From Thermoplasmata archaeon (lineage in GTDB: Archaea > Thermoplasmatota > Thermoplasmata > Lutacidiplasmatales > UBA184): a stretch of 47,949 bases of DNA. The notes under the pieces are model-generated. The model was not told the DNA's origin and searched no databases. It saw only the letters and a program-made list of their open reading frames with translations. Positions 19,321 through 28,178 of the stretch are shown piece after piece. The stretch covers positions 8,553 to 56,501 of the forward strand of contig JAKIVU010000006.1 of the NCBI GenBank assembly GCA_022750375.1, in the 5' to 3' direction. Position 1 is the stretch's first letter, and each line of letters opens with the position of its first letter. The position numbers and the translations under genes are program-made.

Positions 19321-20357
19321 TCAGTAGGCGGGACCGGTCACGACGACCTTTACCGCCTCGTCCGGGCGGGCGGCGAGCCGAAACGCCTCTTCGGCGCGCG
19401 CGAGGGGGATCCGGTGGGTCACGAGGTCTCCAAGGGTGAGTTCGCCGGCCACGACAAGACGATGCACGTCCGCGATATCCGGCTCCGTGGTCGCGTACGA
19501 CGGGATCAGTCGGACCCCTCTCAGATAGAGGTCCTGGAGGTCGGCGTCGAGCCGGCTCCCGGATTCCGGCAGTCCGAAGAGGTTCACCGTGCCGCCGCGC
19601 CGGACCAGCTCGGTCGCTTGGCGGAGCACCGCCGGGTGTCCCGTAGCGACCACGGCGAGGTCGACCCCGCGCCCGTGGGTGCCCCGCTCCACCGCGGCCT
19701 TCACCGCGCCGTCCTCCCTCGGGTCCACGGTAACGTCCACGCCGCCCCGTTCGGCCGCCGCCCGGCGAAGTGGGGCGACCTCGCTGCCCCCGACCCAGCT
19801 CGCCCCGAGGGCGCGGGCGAGGCGAGCGTAGAGCAGGCCCACCGGTCCGAGGCCGAGCACCCAGACCGACGCCTGGAGGGGGAGCCCGACGCGCCGTATC
19901 GCCGTTCGAGCGCAGCCGGCCGGCTCCAGCAAAGTGCCCACATCCCAGGTGACGGTGGGAGCGATCCGGAGGACCGCGCCGCGCCGCACGTTCTCCTCCG
20001 GAACCCGGAACGCTTCGGCGAACCCGCCCGGATCGATGTTCGTCCGAGAGTACGTCGGGCAGAAGGTGAAGTCCCCTCGCGCGCAGACTTCGCAGGCGTT
20101 GCACGGCACGTGGTGGTGGACGAAGACCCGGTCACCTATCGAAAGATCCGAGACTCCCGCCCCCAACTGGGAGATCCGTCCCACGGGCTCGTGGCCGAGG
20201 ATCCCGGCGCTGCGATAGTTGCCGCGGAGCTTCTCGAGATCGGTCCCACAGACGCCGCACGCGGCGAGCGCGACGACGACCTCGCCGGGACCCGCGACGG
20301 GCTCCGGACGGTCGTCCAGGCCAACGGTGCCGTGGTCCGTGAGGTGGGCGAACTTCA
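19321..20357 (-). CDS. zinc-dependent alcohol/polyol dehydrogenase
   Basis: ACGVCGTDLEKL, GHEPVGRI, CNACEVCARGDFTFC structural zinc site, VLGLGPVGLLYARLA. Confidence 0.9.
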
Positions 20358-21746
20358 TTCGCGGGCGCGGGCCGCCACGATCGCCGCGTCGAGGATCTCG
20401 ACCGCTTCGTCGATCTCTTCCCGACGGACGACGAGTGGGGGAATGTACCGGAGCGTCGATTTTCCACACGGGAGCAGGATCAGGCCACGGCGATACGACT
20501 CCTCGAGCACGTGGTCTCGGAAGGCCACCGCCGGCTCCTTCGACCGACGGTCTCGGACGAACTCTGTGGCCGTCATCAGTCCGAGGCCACGAACGTCGCC
20601 GATCTCGTCGTGCCGGGTCTGGAGCTCGCGGAGCCGGCCGATCAGATAGGTGCCCTGGACCCGCGCATTGTCGAGGAGTTGTTCCTTCTCGATGACGTCG
20701 AGGGTGGCGAGCGCCGCGGAGGCCGCGACGAGGTTGCCCCCGAAGGTGTTCGAGTGGGCGCCGTTGACCGTGAAATCCAGGTCGGCACGAAGGGCGACCG
20801 CGCCCATCGGAATTCCGCCACCGATCGCCTTCGCCATCGTGACGATGTCCGGGACGATCCCGTGGTGCTCGATCGCGAACCACTTGCCCGTTCGGCCGAT
20901 CCCTGCCTGGACCTCGTCGTCAATGAACAGGATGCCGTGTTCGTCCAGGATCGACTTCACGGTCGTATGCCAGCCCTTCGGGGGAATGATGTACCCCCCT
21001 TCGCCCATCACCGGCTCCACGATCATCGCCGCAACGTCCTCGGGCGGGATCGAGGTCTGGAAGTAGAGCTCTTTCAGGATCTTCGCGCAGTAGAGGTCGC
21101 AGCTCGGGTATTCGAGCTTGTACGGGCAGCGATAACAATTCGGCGCGGGAATGTGGTGACCGCCGGTAGCGAACGAGGCGTAGCGCGCCCGCTGCACCGG
21201 CTTCGAGGTCGTCATCGAGAGCGCGCCCATCGTGCGTCCGTGGAACGCACCGAGGAGACCGATCACGATCGGTTTCTGGCGTTGCCACCGGGCGATCTTG
21301 AGTGCCGCCTCGGCGCTTTCCGTGCCGCTGTTGGTGAAGAAAATCTTCTTCTGGAACCTGCCGGGGACGATCTTGGAGATCCGTTCTGCGAGGCGGACCT
21401 GGTTCTCGTAATAGTAGTCCGTGCCGGCAAAATGGCTGAGTCGGCCGACCTGTTCCCGGACCGCTCGGACGACGTCGGGATGCGCGTATCCGGTCGCATT
21501 GACCGCGACACCGGACGAGAAGTCGAGGAGTCGGTTCCCGTCCACGTCCGTGATCCAGACCCCGCTCCCGGACTCCGCGACGATCGGCGCCGTCTTCGTC
21601 GTCGTCATGAGGATCGCGTGGTCGCGCGCGATGATCGCCTGGGCTTTGGGGCCGGGGATGGCCGTCTTCAACATGACGCCGCGTTTGGGGGCGGTCGCCG
21701 TCTCGGTCGGGGCGGCGGGGGTCGGGGGAGGGACGCTCTGGCTCAT
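20355..21746 (-). CDS. class III aminotransferase (4-aminobutyrate/acetylornithine aminotransferase family)
   Basis: FFTNSGTESAEAALKIAR, GAFHGRTMGALSMT, LFIDDEVQAGIGRTG, MAKAIGGGIPMGA. Confidence 0.92.
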   Translation of the reverse strand: MSQSVPPPTPAAPTETATAPKRGVMLKTAIPGPKAQAIIARDHAILMTTTKTAPIVAESGSGVWITDVDGNRLLDFSSGVAVNATGYAHPDVVRAVREQVGRLSHFAGTDYYYENQVRLAERISKIVPGRFQKKIFFTNSGTESAEAALKIARWQRQKPIVIGLLGAFHGRTMGALSMTTSKPVQRARYASFATGGHHIPAPNCYRCPYKLEYPSCDLYCAKILKELYFQTSIPPEDVAAMIVEPVMGEGGYIIPPKGWHTTVKSILDEHGILFIDDEVQAGIGRTGKWFAIEHHGIVPDIVTMAKAIGGGIPMGAVALRADLDFTVNGAHSNTFGGNLVAASAALATLDVIEKEQLLDNARVQGTYLIGRLRELQTRHDEIGDVRGLGLMTATEFVRDRRSKEPAVAFRDHVLEESYRRGLILLPCGKSTLRYIPPLVVRREEIDEAVEILDAAIVAARARE

Positions 21747-21937
21747 GGAATCACCAGACTCTCCACGCCCGCGCGGAAGGTAAAAGCTTGCGGGCGGTCA
21801 TCGACCGCGCCGGTCGCGGAGAAAGCTCGCGCAGCAGCGGCCAGATGTTTGTCTGCAACCCGGCGTTCGTTCACGCGCATGTGTCGAGTCGGCACCGCGC
21901 CGCCCGACCCCCGAGCATCGGCTCCGGCCGGGAACTT

Positions 21938-22135
21938 TCACTCTTGGTTCGGGTCTATCCTTCGAAGGTCGTGGTAGCAGACCCTGCAGCGCTTGGGACT
22001 CGGGAGCAGATCCTTCGGTAGACAGTCGCACTCGCATTCGTGCGGAGCTCCCTCTTCGTCCGAACTGCCCGTCGAGGTGCAGAATTGGCACACAATTCCG
22101 TCGGATGCCTCGCGCCCAATAACCCCATCGCCCAA
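21938..22135 (-). CDS. small Cys-rich (zinc-ribbon-like) hypothetical protein
   Basis: 65 aa: IVCQFCTSTGSSDEEGAPHECECDCLPKDLLPSPKRCRVCYHDL; CxxC...CxCxC...CxxC. Confidence 0.45.
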   Translation of the reverse strand: MGDGVIGREASDGIVCQFCTSTGSSDEEGAPHECECDCLPKDLLPSPKRCRVCYHDLRRIDPNQE

Positions 22136-22181
22136 TCCCCGATAGCGAGCCCAGTTTGGCCGCGCGGTGCGGTCCCGGCGC

Positions 22182-22463
22182 CTAGGGTAGTTGGGTGGCG
22201 GATATTCCCCACGGGCCTTGTGCGAATCGGAGAGAGTCCCCGCTGGCCGAATTCTCTCCGACGTTCAGGACGATGGTTTCGTTGCTCGAGAGCGTGATCG
22301 GGAGCGTGTCGCCGCCGTAGGGGCCCCATCCGGTCCCCGGAGCATATGTGGCGAGAATTCGACCGGAGTCATCCAGCAGCGTAACGTTCACGAACGTCAC
22401 ATTCGCACCAGAACTGAAGTCCGAGATCGAAAAGCTCGCGTCGGCAGTAGTCTCGTAAATCAT
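22182..22463 (-). pseudogene. C-terminal part of a pilin-like/secreted protein, possibly frame-split from 22460..22843
   Basis: MIYETTADASFSISDFSSGANVTFVNVTLLDDSGRILATYAPGTGWGPYGGDTLPITLSSNETIVLNVG; beta-rich extracellular-type sequence without a signal. Confidence 0.45.
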
Positions 22464-22843
22464 GGTTGCCGCGGTGATGCGGGGAACCAGGAGGAGCGAG
22501 CCCGGTCATACAATAGACCCGCTGTGTAACAGTACTCCGTGACCCCGGAGCCCGGGCTCGAGCAACCCCCCGGGCCCCGCGTACCGCCTACGACGACGAC
22601 GGAGGTTGGATTCGAGGCAAACAGCCCGTCGTACCTCGTCGACTGGTTGGGCCGGCTCTGAAATCCGCTCCACAAGTAAGCTCCTACTCCTGCGGCGGTG
22701 ATCACAATCACCACAGCGACAACAGTGGTGATGATCCACTCCCTGCGGAGTCGGCGGGGCCTACTCCCGCCTACTCTCGCCGGAGTGGAGTCTGGAGAAG
22801 GAATGGCAGAACTTCCCGCGGTCACGGCACCTCGCTGCCTCAC
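22460..22843 (-). CDS. membrane-anchored, type IV pilin-like secreted protein, N-terminal part
   Basis: RRLRREWIITTVVAVVIVITAAGVGAYLWSG single TM after a basic segment, then ...GVTEYCYTAGLLYD; frame ends abruptly. Confidence 0.5.
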   Translation of the reverse strand: MRQRGAVTAGSSAIPSPDSTPARVGGSRPRRLRREWIITTVVAVVIVITAAGVGAYLWSGFQSRPNQSTRYDGLFASNPTSVVVVGGTRGPGGCSSPGSGVTEYCYTAGLLYDRARSSWFPASPRQP

Positions 22844-23006
22844 CCTATGATTGGGTGCCGAACGGATTAAGGTGAGCGCCCGAAGAGAACGACTTGTCGG
22901 CTCATTCCATAAGCCGCGGCTACACTGATTGCGGTCCCTCCATCGGCCGCGCGACGCCGCGTGGAACGTCTCCCTTTATGCCGCGGTTCCGGGTCGAACC
23001 CTATCG

Positions 23007-23297
23007 ATGGGGTCGGCGGGCGAAGCGGAGGAACCGCGCGACGCCGAAATCGAACTCCTCCGCGAGGTCGTTCCGGGGCGAGCCGTCCTGACCGAACTGG
23101 CCCGCGGCTTCCTCCTCGAACACCAGGCCAATCCGGATCGCGCGGTCCGTTTCGCCGCGACGTTCCTGAGAGAGTGCACCGGTGTCGCACCGCCCGCACG
23201 GGTCGAAACGACCCGGCCGGTCACCCTTGCGCGGCTCCAGCTCGGTCGACTACCTCGCGGTGCGGTCGACCCCACGAACTTTCCGCAGCGTCGATAA
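23007..23297 (+). CDS. hypothetical protein
   Basis: ORF 22929..23297; ATG 23007 (MGSAGEAEEPRDAEIELLREVV...) with TTTATG about 30 nt upstream. Confidence 0.5.
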   Translation: MGSAGEAEEPRDAEIELLREVVPGRAVLTELARGFLLEHQANPDRAVRFAATFLRECTGVAPPARVETTRPVTLARLQLGRLPRGAVDPTNFPQRR

Positions 23298-23312
23298 CCG
23301 GCGCCGTGCGAC

Positions 23313-24272
23313 TCACGGCGAAAGATCCCGGACCCTAACATACGCGCGGAGGTCACGCGGAAATGACCGACGGGTCAAGCACACGCGAACGCCGCTCGGT
23401 CGGCCGAAGAGCGATCCCGGGCAGACGAGCACCGACGCACGAAGGCACTTGCGGGTGAAACGGTCCCCGCCGGACGGAACCGGGTCGTCGAACGCTACCG
23501 GCGCTGCGAGCGTTGGTCCGCTCGGGGTTGCCCGACGCCAGAGTTCCTGGTTGCGGGCCATGACCGATCGGACTTGACCGAGGATTCGGTCTCGGTCCGC
23601 CAAAGTCGCTAAGGCGCCGGCGACCGAGTAGTTGGGAAGTTCGTCCACGACGAGTCCGTGAAAGTGGGCGAACCGGTCCTGCTCGTCCTCGGGCGGAACG
23701 ATGAATCCTACGCGCAGGTCGTCCGCGCCGTACGCCTTGGTGAAGGAGCCGGTCGACCACAGCCCCGGGAGAGCGAGGCGCTGGACCGAAGCGGCGGAGG
23801 TGAACTCACGGAACGTCTCATCGACGACGATGGCACGGGCATCCCGTGCCCATTCAGCGAGGACCTCCCCGGACCAAAGGTTACCGATCGGGTTTCGGGG
23901 CTGGGAAACGATCGCCAGCGCGGTGCGTCCCGAACTCGTTACCAGGCGGTAGCCCGCGGAGCGCGCGAGGTCAAAGAGTGGAGGATACTCCGGAAACTGT
24001 ACGCGGCAGCGGGCGCGGACCTCGCCCCGACGACGGGAAAGGTAGGTCACCGCCTCCGCGTTCGACTCCGTTGCGCCGTGGGTGAGAAAGAGCCGAGAGG
24101 GGCTCACCCCGACGAGTTCCGCGAGGTGGCGACGAAGCTCCTTCTCCGTAGCGGATCGGACTTCGGCCCGCGTAGGGAGGGGGTGGTGGACGGTGCCGTG
24201 CATCCCACTCGCGCCGAGGTTGTATCGACATTCCGGATGGCTGTCGATCCAGTCGGCCAGCGGGAACTTCAC
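23313..24272 (-). CDS. PLP-dependent class I/II aminotransferase-like protein
   Basis: LFLTHGATESNAEAVTYL, IVSQPRNPIGNLW, IVVDETFREF, STGSFTKAYGADDLRVGFIV. Confidence 0.8.
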   Translation of the reverse strand: MKFPLADWIDSHPECRYNLGASGMHGTVHHPLPTRAEVRSATEKELRRHLAELVGVSPSRLFLTHGATESNAEAVTYLSRRRGEVRARCRVQFPEYPPLFDLARSAGYRLVTSSGRTALAIVSQPRNPIGNLWSGEVLAEWARDARAIVVDETFREFTSAASVQRLALPGLWSTGSFTKAYGADDLRVGFIVPPEDEQDRFAHFHGLVVDELPNYSVAGALATLADRDRILGQVRSVMARNQELWRRATPSGPTLAAPVAFDDPVPSGGDRFTRKCLRASVLVCPGSLFGRPSGVRVCLTRRSFPRDLRAYVRVRDLSP

Positions 24273-24374
24273 GATACCCGCGAACGAGCGCGACCCTAAA
24301 GCGCGACGGCTAGCGTCATTCCAACTGCCGGTCGACGCGAACTATCTTTAGTCGGCCGACCCCACCATCCTTGG

Positions 24375-24890
24375 ATGGCGAGGGCACGGAGAGCCGCCGC
24401 GTCAGTCCAAGTCGGACCGAACGGGCGAATCATCGCGCTCTCGGCCGCTTGGTTCTCGGACGGAGCGCGCCGGCGGACGGACGCCCGTCGGGAGGCGCGA
24501 TGCGTGGAATGCCATCGGGAGCTGCGGAGCCACCGGACGCCGTACTGTTCGCGCCGGTGCCAGTGGATGTTCCACGGTCACTATTTTTGGGACTCCGCCC
24601 GATCCTACGTGATGCTTCGGGACCGATACACGTGCCGAATCTGTGGAACGCGACACCGGGCCCGCGAGCTGGACGTCGATCACATCATCGAGATCGCTCG
24701 CGGCGGCGCCGCGCTCGAATATTCCAACCTTCAGACGGTGTGCCGCGTGTGTCACGGCAAGAAGACCCGTGCGTTCCTGAGTCAGTCGCGATCGGCCCGC
24801 GGCTCCGACGGAACGTCGGTCGACTCGCCCGGCGACAGCGATCGCTCCAGCTCAGGGATTGAGAACGGGAGTCCGCTGCCGGTATTGTAG
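24375..24890 (+). CDS. HNH endonuclease with N-terminal zinc finger
   Basis: CVECHRELRSHRTPYCSRRCQWMF then YTCRICGTRHRARELDVDHIIEIARGGAALEYSNLQTVCRVCHGKK. Confidence 0.85.
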   Translation: MARARRAAASVQVGPNGRIIALSAAWFSDGARRRTDARREARCVECHRELRSHRTPYCSRRCQWMFHGHYFWDSARSYVMLRDRYTCRICGTRHRARELDVDHIIEIARGGAALEYSNLQTVCRVCHGKKTRAFLSQSRSARGSDGTSVDSPGDSDRSSSGIENGSPLPVL

Positions 24891-26020
24891 AGCAGCACGG
24901 TCTCGCCGGACCGGATGGCACCGTCCCGAACGAGCGACGAGAGCGCCGCGTATGTCGCTGCCCCTTCCGGCGAGGCGGAGATCCCATGACGTCGTGCCAG
25001 CATCTCCATCGCCTCGACCATCGCGCGGTCCCTGACGGTCACTCCACCTCCGCGGCTTTCGCGCACCGCTTCGAGAATTCGCTCCGAAGCGAACGGTGAG
25101 GGAACGAGGAGTCCCGGAGCGACCGTATGAGGGTCGGCCCAGGGGGTGACGCTGGCGGCCCCGTCCCGGAGCGCCCTGACCACCGGGGCACAGCCTTCGG
25201 GCTGCACCGAATAGAGGCGAGGGATGCGTTCGAGGAAGCCGAGCGCGCGCAACTCTTGGAACGCCTTGTACATCCCAATGAGCCCGGTGCCACCGCCGGT
25301 GGGGTAGACGATCGCCGACGGGAAGTCGTCGTCCGCCGATTGCTCGAAGATCTCGAGGCCCATGGTTTTCTTTCCCTCGACGCGGTACGGCTCTCGTAGG
25401 GTCGACATGTCGAACGACCCCGAGCGGGCCTCAGCGGCGCGCGCGGCGGCCCCGGCTTCTCGCAGGGTGCCCGGAACCTCGACCACCTCGGCACCGTAGG
25501 CGCGACACCCTTCCTTCATCGGAGCGGGCGTGCGTTCGGGCAAGTACACTCGGACCGCGAGACCCGCTCGACTTCCGTACGCCGACAACGCCATTCCGGC
25601 GTTTCCCGCGCTCGGTACGAACACGGTCCGGATCCCCAGTTCCTTCGCCCGAGATACAGCGACCGACATCCCGCGGGCCTTGAACGAGCCGGTCGGCAGC
25701 CCGCCGTCGTCCTTCAGAAGCAACCGAACGCCCGGCGCCTCCCTGACCTCGCCGAGCGGAAGGATCGGCGAGAAGCCCTCCCCGAGAGTGACGATGTCCT
25801 CGGTCCGCTGTACGGGCAACAACTCGCGGTACCGCCAGAGGGAGGCCCCCCGGTGGTGCAGATCGTGTTTCCAGTCGTCGCGGGTGAGTTTCGCGAGGTC
25901 GTAGGTGGCGAGTAGCGCATGCCCACAGGCCGGGCAGGTTCCCACGGCGTGCGACGGGTCGACCTGGGCGCAGCAGCTGCGGCAATCGAGCGAGGTGAGC
26001 AGTGATCCTGTGTCCGACAT
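24782..26020 (-). CDS. thrC: threonine synthase
   Basis: N-terminal CRSC...CPACG zinc ribbon, LLLKDDGGLPTGSFKARGMSVAVSRA PLP-lysine motif, YPTGGGTGLIGMYK; ATG 26020 or GTG 26038. Confidence 0.88.
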   Translation of the reverse strand: MSDTGSLLTSLDCRSCCAQVDPSHAVGTCPACGHALLATYDLAKLTRDDWKHDLHHRGASLWRYRELLPVQRTEDIVTLGEGFSPILPLGEVREAPGVRLLLKDDGGLPTGSFKARGMSVAVSRAKELGIRTVFVPSAGNAGMALSAYGSRAGLAVRVYLPERTPAPMKEGCRAYGAEVVEVPGTLREAGAAARAAEARSGSFDMSTLREPYRVEGKKTMGLEIFEQSADDDFPSAIVYPTGGGTGLIGMYKAFQELRALGFLERIPRLYSVQPEGCAPVVRALRDGAASVTPWADPHTVAPGLLVPSPFASERILEAVRESRGGGVTVRDRAMVEAMEMLARRHGISASPEGAATYAALSSLVRDGAIRSGETVLLYNTGSGLPFSIPELERSLSPGESTDVPSEPRADRD

Positions 26021-26131
26021 TCCGCTCCGGGAGTTCACGAACCGCGCACGCGGCTAAAGCTGTCCCGTGATGGGCTGTTCGCCCTCCCGCTTTTTGTCTC
26101 TGGATCGACTGCCCTCGGGTCGAGCAGAAAG

Positions 26132-27346
26132 ATGCCTCCCAAGGTTCCGACCCCTGCCCAGGTCCATCGGTCCGCCCTCGTCGTCGACACTCACGCCGAC
26201 ACTCCGCAGCGCTTTGCGGACGACGGTTTCGACTTGGACGACCCTCTTCAGGGCGGTCAGCTCAACCTCGCCTCCATTCACAAGGGCAACCTCGGAGCAC
26301 AGTTTTTTTCGATCTGGGTCGAGCCCACGCTCTACAACGGGCAGTTCGCCCGCCGCACGCTGGAGCTGATCGACGCCGTCAAGCGTCAGGTAGCGGATCA
26401 TTCCCGTCACGTGGTCTTCGTGGCCACTCCTGAGGGCGTCGAACGTGCCCACCGGACACGCAAGTTCGCGGCGTTGATGGGCATCGAGGGCGGCCACTCG
26501 ATCGAAAACTCGCTCGCGTTGCTACGGCAGTACCACGCCCTCGGGGTCCGCTACATGACCCTGACCTGGTCGAATTCGAACGACTGGGCCGACTCCTCCG
26601 GCGACCTCGACGACCCGGCCGTTCCCCACACCAAGAATGGACTCACGGGATTTGGAGAGCGGGTGGTCCGCGAGATGAACCGACTGGGCATGATGGTCGA
26701 CATCTCACACGTCTCGGACCGCACTTTCTACCGGGCGGTGGCCATCAGCCGCGCCCCGGTCCTCGCTTCCCACTCGAACGCCCGCGCCCTGTGTGACCAT
26801 CCCCGAAACATGACCGATGACATGATCCGGGCGCTGGCCAACACCGGCGGACCCAACTCAAAGGGCGGCGTGGTCCAGGTCAACTTTTTCTCCGGTTTCC
26901 TCTCGCAGGCATATCGGGATGCCTGGAAGGCGCGAATGCCGGAGGTGGACGCGGCCGACGCCGTCGCCCACAAGAAAGCCAAGGTCGCGGGCCGGAAGTT
27001 TACCCACGCCGACAAGGAACAGATTCGGCGCCGCTATATGGACAAGATTTCCCGTCCGCCGTTCTCAGCGCTCATCGACCACATCGACCATATCGCCAAG
27101 CTGGTAGGCGTCGACCACGTGGGCCTCGGTTCTGACTTTGACGGCGTCAGCAACCAGCTTCCGAAAGGATTGGACTCGGCTGCCGACCTGCCGAAGATCA
27201 CGCGGGCCCTGATGGAGCGCGAGTACTCCGCCGACGATTGCCGCAAGATTCTGGGTGCCAACCTGCTGCGGGTCTTCCGCGAAGTCGAGGCAGTATCCAA
27301 GGAATTGAACACCGCAGGTTCGAGCGGGCCGAGGCACAGGGTGTAA
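26132..27346 (+). CDS. M19 family membrane (renal) dipeptidase
   Basis: LVVDTHADTPQRF, GIEGGHSIENSLALLRQYHALGVRYMTLTW, VDISHVSDRTFY, SHSNARALCDHPRNMTDDM, VGLGSDFDG. Confidence 0.92.
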   Translation: MPPKVPTPAQVHRSALVVDTHADTPQRFADDGFDLDDPLQGGQLNLASIHKGNLGAQFFSIWVEPTLYNGQFARRTLELIDAVKRQVADHSRHVVFVATPEGVERAHRTRKFAALMGIEGGHSIENSLALLRQYHALGVRYMTLTWSNSNDWADSSGDLDDPAVPHTKNGLTGFGERVVREMNRLGMMVDISHVSDRTFYRAVAISRAPVLASHSNARALCDHPRNMTDDMIRALANTGGPNSKGGVVQVNFFSGFLSQAYRDAWKARMPEVDAADAVAHKKAKVAGRKFTHADKEQIRRRYMDKISRPPFSALIDHIDHIAKLVGVDHVGLGSDFDGVSNQLPKGLDSAADLPKITRALMEREYSADDCRKILGANLLRVFREVEAVSKELNTAGSSGPRHRV

Positions 27347-27465
27347 TCGACCACGCACCCACGCTCGGGAGAACCTCGATGAGAGTACGGTCCTCATCGC
27401 TGAGGAGTGCCGAGCGGTCCGTACGTCCATAAACCAGTAGCCGCGATCATCACTGCCGGAGCTCC

Positions 27466-28062
27466 GTGAGCGACCAAGGCACCCCCCACGACGCTCCGGA
27501 GGATGTCTTGGCGGAGCTGGGGCCGGCGGAGGTTCGGAAGGTTCGGCTCCATCAGGGAGCGATCACTGGGGTCGGTCTGGTCCTACTGGCGGGAACGACA
27601 TTCTTCGGCGCGGTGGTCCAAGCCGGAGTTACGCTCTGCGCGATATGCTTCGGGCTAACCTGCGGTCCTGGCATCGAGATTTGCCCGGGCTCGGTGCTGT
27701 TGTTGGCCATCGTCGTGGCCGTACTTCTTCTTGAGTCCGCGCTGGTCGCGGTCGGACTTTCGACGCGCGCGGTGGCGCGGGGAACAATTCGAGTGGGTGT
27801 TTTCGGCGTCGGGCGAGCGAGCGCGATCAAACCAGAACCACCGCTGAGCTTTCTCGCGCCGATGTTCCTCTTCTTCGGATGGTCGCTTGCAGCTCTGGGG
27901 TTAATGCTTCCATTCGACATTTTTGGGGACTGCATCGAGCCGTGCGATTACCCGTGGGTTCTATCCGGTTACCCGGAGCTATTGGTGATCCTCGGAGCCG
28001 GCCTTCTGGCCACCGGCGGGGTGATCTTCGGCTTAATTTCGTTGAGGCGCAGGCGCGCCTAG
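27466..28062 (+). CDS. hypothetical multi-TM membrane protein
   Basis: Four predicted hydrophobic helices; Cys-containing segments CAICFGLTCGPGIEIC and DCIEPCDY; ATAAAC about 34 nt upstream of GTG. Confidence 0.55.
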   Translation: MSDQGTPHDAPEDVLAELGPAEVRKVRLHQGAITGVGLVLLAGTTFFGAVVQAGVTLCAICFGLTCGPGIEICPGSVLLLAIVVAVLLLESALVAVGLSTRAVARGTIRVGVFGVGRASAIKPEPPLSFLAPMFLFFGWSLAALGLMLPFDIFGDCIEPCDYPWVLSGYPELLVILGAGLLATGGVIFGLISLRRRRA

Positions 28063-28116
28063 CCTCCCCACCGAAAACTCCGAGAGGAGTCGGACAGCAC
28101 CCTCGCGCGGGTGGCG

Positions 28117-28142
28117 GTGGGTGCAATCGAGTGTGCACCCAC
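28117..28142. repeat. perfect inverted repeat / hairpin upstream of the DUF3052 gene
   Basis: GTGGGTGCA-atcgagtg-TGCACCCAC, 9-bp stem, 8-nt loop. Confidence 0.7.
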
Positions 28143-28178
28143 TCGTCGGGAAAGAGTCGGCGCTCGGGTGGGGCGATC

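Noticed and set aside
20511-21977. 488-aa + ORF
   Set aside because: Antisense to the class III aminotransferase.
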